Source: Hypsibius dujardini (lineage: Eukaryota; Tardigrada; Eutardigrada; Parachela; Hypsibiidae). Taken from it: 34,080 bases of DNA. Shown piece after piece: positions 30,252-34,080 of the stretch. The first letter of the stretch is position 1. Each line of letters starts with the position of its first letter. Position numbers and translations under genes: made by a program. The stretch covers positions 1 through 34,080 of the forward strand of contig LRSR01007865.1 of the NCBI GenBank assembly GCA_001579985.1, given 5' to 3'. The notes beneath the pieces were generated by a model. The model was not told the origin of the DNA, searched no databases, and saw only the letters and a list, made by a program, of their open reading frames with translations.

Positions 30252-32808
30252 ATGGCGCGACAGGGTTTGACGGCCACACTTTTGTTCGCGGTTCTCGTGG
30301 CCACCTTCGGCACCTGGTTCCCCATGGGCTACATCATCGTCGCGATGAACGGTCCGCAGACCGCCGTCGTCAACTGGATTCGGTCCGTTCACTGTGCGCG
30401 ATTGGGAGGAATCTTCTGCACCGAGGAGTCCAGCTTGGGCGGCTGCTCCGACAACTACACCGAACAAGTCCCGAGCCTCGATCTCTGGTGCAAAAACAGT
30501 AGTATCGCTTCAATATTATTTTAAAAACAAATTCGATATAAATGATCTCAACTCAATGTACAGTAATACTACATTAATGTTTTACCTACATTAAAGTAAC
30601 AACACATCTTATACTGCTGTGTGATTCAAAGAAATGCCATAAGTTTGGCATTGAACGTAAATACTGAGAAAAAAATTATAAATACAATAAATGTGTACCT
30701 GTTTATGTTCCATTTTGTTGTCCTTGTAAAAGATGTTTGTGAAAATGTACTTTATTAAAACTAGGTGTAAACATTACTCAGAGGAGGAGGAAACTAACAT
30801 TCTCGGCGACAATCCCGAGCTCAACACTTTTTGGGCCATTTCTTCGTCCTTTCTCAACGTCGGCGGTCTTATCTCATCATTCGCCTGCACAGCGATTGCA
30901 AACAAGTTCGGTTTGAAGGGCGCATTTTACATACTAGCTGCACTCTACATTACGGGGACCCTAACCGTCTGCCTGGCACCGCTGGCTGGCCTCTTCGAGA
31001 TGCTAGTCGTCGGGCGAACAATTATCGGGCTGTCGCTCGGTTCGATGTGTATCATCGCTCCGCTTTACACCGCCGAACTGACTCCCCCGTCGGTTCGTGG
31101 AGCTCTTGGTACTTTGCCGATTGTGACTTATGTTTTGGGATTTATTGTTGCAACCTCAGCCGGTTTCCCCATGGCTCTCGGAACGGAAACCGGTAAGAAC
31201 GGGCACTGCTTGGAATGGAAAATTTATTAAAAATGATTTCCAACGGAAGCGTAAACATTTTGCAGGGGAGTAGGGTCTTCATCCTTATTCGTATCATGAA
31301 TACCGAGGGTGAATTCCCGGCCGTTAGGAACTGCCACAAAATGTTTGAGACAACGGTTGCATAGTTTTACAGAGCAAGAAAAAAACCGTCGACGTAAAAA
31401 GGAGAATGTAACAACTAAGGAAGAAGCAGCACCTTAAATAGCCTTGTCGGTCCGCTTAAAACTGTTTGTAGCCACATCGCAGACTTGACAATGAGGCCAA
31501 GAAACGCTAAAACCCAAGGGCGTTTAATGATGAAACAAATGAGACAAGTCGCAAAAGTTATAATCGGATTTAGGGGCTTAATCTTTTTCGTATCAAATAA
31601 TAGGCAACTAAATAAATATAATATTGATAAATACTTCAAGAATTCACCTCCTAGTTTAGGAGTTCACTAGAAATTCCACCTTTTACCGTCGCTTTATTGT
31701 CCCATTTATCACCCTTATCTCACAATAGTATTTTCCAAATATTTTTCTCGCAAACTAAACGTATATTTATGAGTAACAGACATTTTTTTATTTCGGAATT
31801 TTTAATTCGTTTTAGAAACGAACAATGTGAACAACCAATACTGAACAACGAATTCTTTTCCCGATTCAATTGGCTTACTAATTTTACTTTTCTCATGCTT
31901 ACATGACAGGTTGGCCCATCTTGGTCGGACTGGGCCTGATTCCCATCGTTCTCCTCTGTGTCCTGCTGCCGTTCTGTCCGGACAGTCCGCGGCGTTTGTT
32001 GATAAAAAAGCAGAACAAGGCCGCCGCCGAGAAAGCCCTTCGATGGCTCCGAAAAACTAGCAACGTCCACGACGAACTGGCCGCCATGCAGGAAGACTTC
32101 GCCGCGGAAAGCGGTCGCCCCCGCGTCAGCCTCCGCAGCGTCTTTAACGACCCCATTTTACGGTCCGGCCTGACGATGGTGGCGGTGGCAATGCTGGCGC
32201 AACAGTTCTCCGGATACAGCGCCCTCTCCTTCTACTCCACGTCCATCTTCAGCAGCATTGGCATGTCACGCATGGACGCCAATGTCACCACTTTGGGCCT
32301 CTGGGTGACTTACCTCATCTTCTCCCTGATTTCAATGGTACTAGTGGAAAAATCAGGCCGCCGAACTTTACTCCTCTGGAGTCACGTTCTAATGATGGCG
32401 ACCATGACAGCCCTGGTCATCTTCATGACTCTCTCGAAACAGGGCGTTACTTGGACGAAGTACGGCAGTGCGGCTTGCGTAGTCATGTACATTGCCGTCT
32501 TCGCTGCCGGTTCGGCGTCCGTGCCGTGGATCTTGCCGTCGGAACTGGTGACGGCGGAGTTCCGGGCCTCCGCCATGCAATTGGCGGGTTTAATGAGCTG
32601 GTCCGGGGCTTTGATAGTGACGTTCATCTTTCCGGTCCTCGTGACGTCGTTGCATGAATACGTGTTCCTTGTCTTTATCGGTTGCGGGGTAGTGGGAACC
32701 GGGTATATCTTTATGAAACTGCCGGAGACCAAGGGCAAGACGATTGAGGAGATTCAGGCGGTCATGCGGGGGAATCGCGGGGGAAGACGATCCGTTGCTC
32801 GGGGCTAA
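30252..32808 (+). CDS. SLC2-type facilitative sugar transporter (3 exons)
   Basis: Exons 30252-30487, 30765-31192 and 31910-32808 join in phase to 520 aa, the usual length for this major facilitator family. The start sits in a strong context (GCCATGG). Signature elements in order: loop 2-3 region LKGAFYILA; GRTIIGLSLG; PLYTAELTPPSVRGALG after TM4-5; PDSPRRLL before the central loop; QQFSGYSALSFYS in TM7; EKSGRRTLL; VPWILPSELVTAEFR; and PETKGKTIEEI after TM12. The first extracellular loop between TM1 and TM2 is long and Cys-rich. It probably moves hexoses or a disaccharide such as trehalose across the plasma membrane; substrate is inferred only. TM7 has Ser where many glucose transporters have Asn. 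Intron 1 (277 bp) uses a weak donor, CTG|GTGCAA, and is absent from the neighbouring pseudogene. Confidence 0.92.
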
Positions 32809-33155
32809 TTTGTGGACACACGTACGACACGCCTTCATACGAAATGGGAGATACCGATATATGGCTTCATCTTATTCAGATTGTTCTTTTGTCGATACAG
32901 ATTTATCAAGTATGGATTGTATTTTTATTGTTATCGTCACAGAGGTGGAATTCGGTGCAACTTTAATCTCATACGGATGATCACTGAGACCACTGGTCCG
33001 CCATTCAGCACTGTCTCATTGGGCATGCTTTTTCTTTTTTTTTCGAAGCTAGACAATTTACTGTCTGCAAAGGTTTATGTGTTATTGCCAATATACGCGC
33101 CTTCAAACAGTACTGAGCAAATGAACAAAAAAAATTTAATTGCAAATTAAACTAC

Positions 33156-33161
33156 AATAAA
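33156..33161 (+). promoter_or_regulatory. Possible polyadenylation signal of the sugar transporter
   Basis: AATAAA about 350 bp after the stop; a second AATAAA is at 33193-33198. The 3' flank 32809-33552 is otherwise without a supported gene. Confidence 0.35.
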
Positions 33162-33552
33162 TTTAACTTCAGCACTCGTAGACGTACTCGGCAATAAATC
33201 TAACAGACGAGACCGTTTTTTCTGTCGTCATGCTTTCTGGCCACGCAGCTGCATAGATGTACCGTCGTTATTGATCGCTCTCCTCGTCCCTTCCAGGTAT
33301 GGATGATAGAGGGTAGATCGTCTGTGGCTTGAACAGAGAGGCAAGACACAGGCTTTCTGCACCGCGCGATAAAAGCCCTTGTGGGATCCTGTTCCCTACA
33401 CGTGAAGAACACGCACCGACACCTAAAGTGCGAGAGCAGATGTTCTAACCGTTTTATTTCTGTATTTTACCGTCTGAACCTCTCGGGTTAATGCTATTCA
33501 ATTAAATAATATAAACTCTTTCGTGCAGAGGAACTGAAATATTTTCTGGGAA

Positions 33553-34030
33553 ATGTGCGACCCAGACACGGCGTGGGGAGCCGGAAAGGACGGCAAACTG
33601 GATGCCATCACAACCTCGGAGCAACTGCGGAAAGCGCTGGCGTTGTCGGGACGAATTGCCGACCCACAGGACCTCGAAGAGATTCTTCAGCGGCATGGAC
33701 CTCGGGGCATTAACAAAGGTATCTTACCTGCAGTAACATCAGTACTTCTCGCCGGTAATTTTGCTCCGTTCTTGTTAATCTCATTTTACATGTTTTTCAT
33801 ACACTCTGCTAGAACATTTCCTGGCACTTTTTCCGACCATCCCGGTCCTGACAAAGCCCACGTTTACTTCCGCCGTCAAGGACTTGGTGGTGCTGGCTGA
33901 TTCGGGCTCGAGCATTTCCATCGCGGAACTGCGAGAAATTCTCTCCACCGGACAGAACCGTTTAACTGCCGCGGAGATTAACGACATCTTGGCATTGCAG
34001 CCGCACCAGGAAACCTTCAACCTTGACGAC
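33553..34030 (+). CDS. EF-hand/calmodulin-like protein, 5' part (gene runs off the window)
   Basis: Exons 33553-33718 and 33813-34030, joined in phase 1 with a GT donor at both ends, read as one frame of about 128 codons that continues past the window (donor GAC|GTAAGG at 34031). The helix-loop-helix rhythm resembles calmodulin/troponin C: SEQLRKALALSGRIADPQDL, then INKEHFLALF, then ISIAELREILSTGQNRLTAA and EINDILALQPHQETFNLDD. The calcium-loop positions are mostly not Asp/Glu, so calcium binding is doubtful. A stop lies six codons upstream in frame, supporting this ATG. The family call rests on pattern only. Confidence 0.6.
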
Positions 34031-34080
34031 GTAAGGAAGTCAAGGAAACATGCTCTTGCTAGGGGTATTTTGTTAAAGCC

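Overview
This is eukaryotic, metazoan genomic DNA. The genes are split by many short introns (about 50-80 nt where no repeat has inserted, almost all GT-AG). The families are animal ones: a rhodopsin-class GPCR, a CUB/LDLa serine protease, membrane-anchored arylsulfatases, SLC2 sugar transporters and an EF-hand-like protein. The compact genes and lineage-expanded families fit a small-genome invertebrate. A tardigrade is a reasonable guess, but the sequence alone does not prove it. All exon models below were built by hand from splice signals, reading phase and family motifs, without transcripts or database searches.

Layout. 1-2353: intergenic, with a pre-miRNA-like hairpin at the very edge and a dispersed 'ACGGCCAAAATA' repeat. 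2354-3774 (+): two-exon GPCR. 4549-10024 (-): 18-exon, 633-aa CUB-CUB-LDLa-chymotrypsin-fold protease whose introns hold several foldback/MITE elements. 11458-14622 (-): arylsulfatase copy A (10 exons, 577 aa). 15377-15733 (-): degenerate relative of the next gene. 15922-17076 (-): secreted Ser/Thr/Asn-rich protein with eleven 22-residue repeats (SR-C). 18049-22167 (-): arylsulfatase copy B (10 exons, 572 aa). 25172-26392 (+): inverted second copy of the repeat protein, with twelve repeats (SR-D). About 27090-29215 (+): sugar-transporter pseudogene. 30252-32808 (+): intact 520-aa sugar transporter. 33553-34030 (+): 5' part of an EF-hand-like gene running off the window.

The middle of the window is a duplicated neighbourhood: arylsulfatase plus repeat protein occurs twice, the second repeat-protein gene being inverted. 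About 2.1 kb of SR-D, including promoter and 3' UTR, matches SR-C in reverse orientation, and one breakpoint abuts a truncated foldback element. The two arylsulfatases are diverged over their 5' eight exons but nearly identical, intron included, over the last two, which points to gene conversion. The transporter pair records an intron difference: the pseudogene is uninterrupted where the intact gene carries a 277-bp intron flanked by an 8-bp near-duplication.

At least eight foldback or MITE-like elements of several families account for much of the intron and intergenic length. No tRNA, rRNA, CRISPR array or bacterial-type operon was seen.
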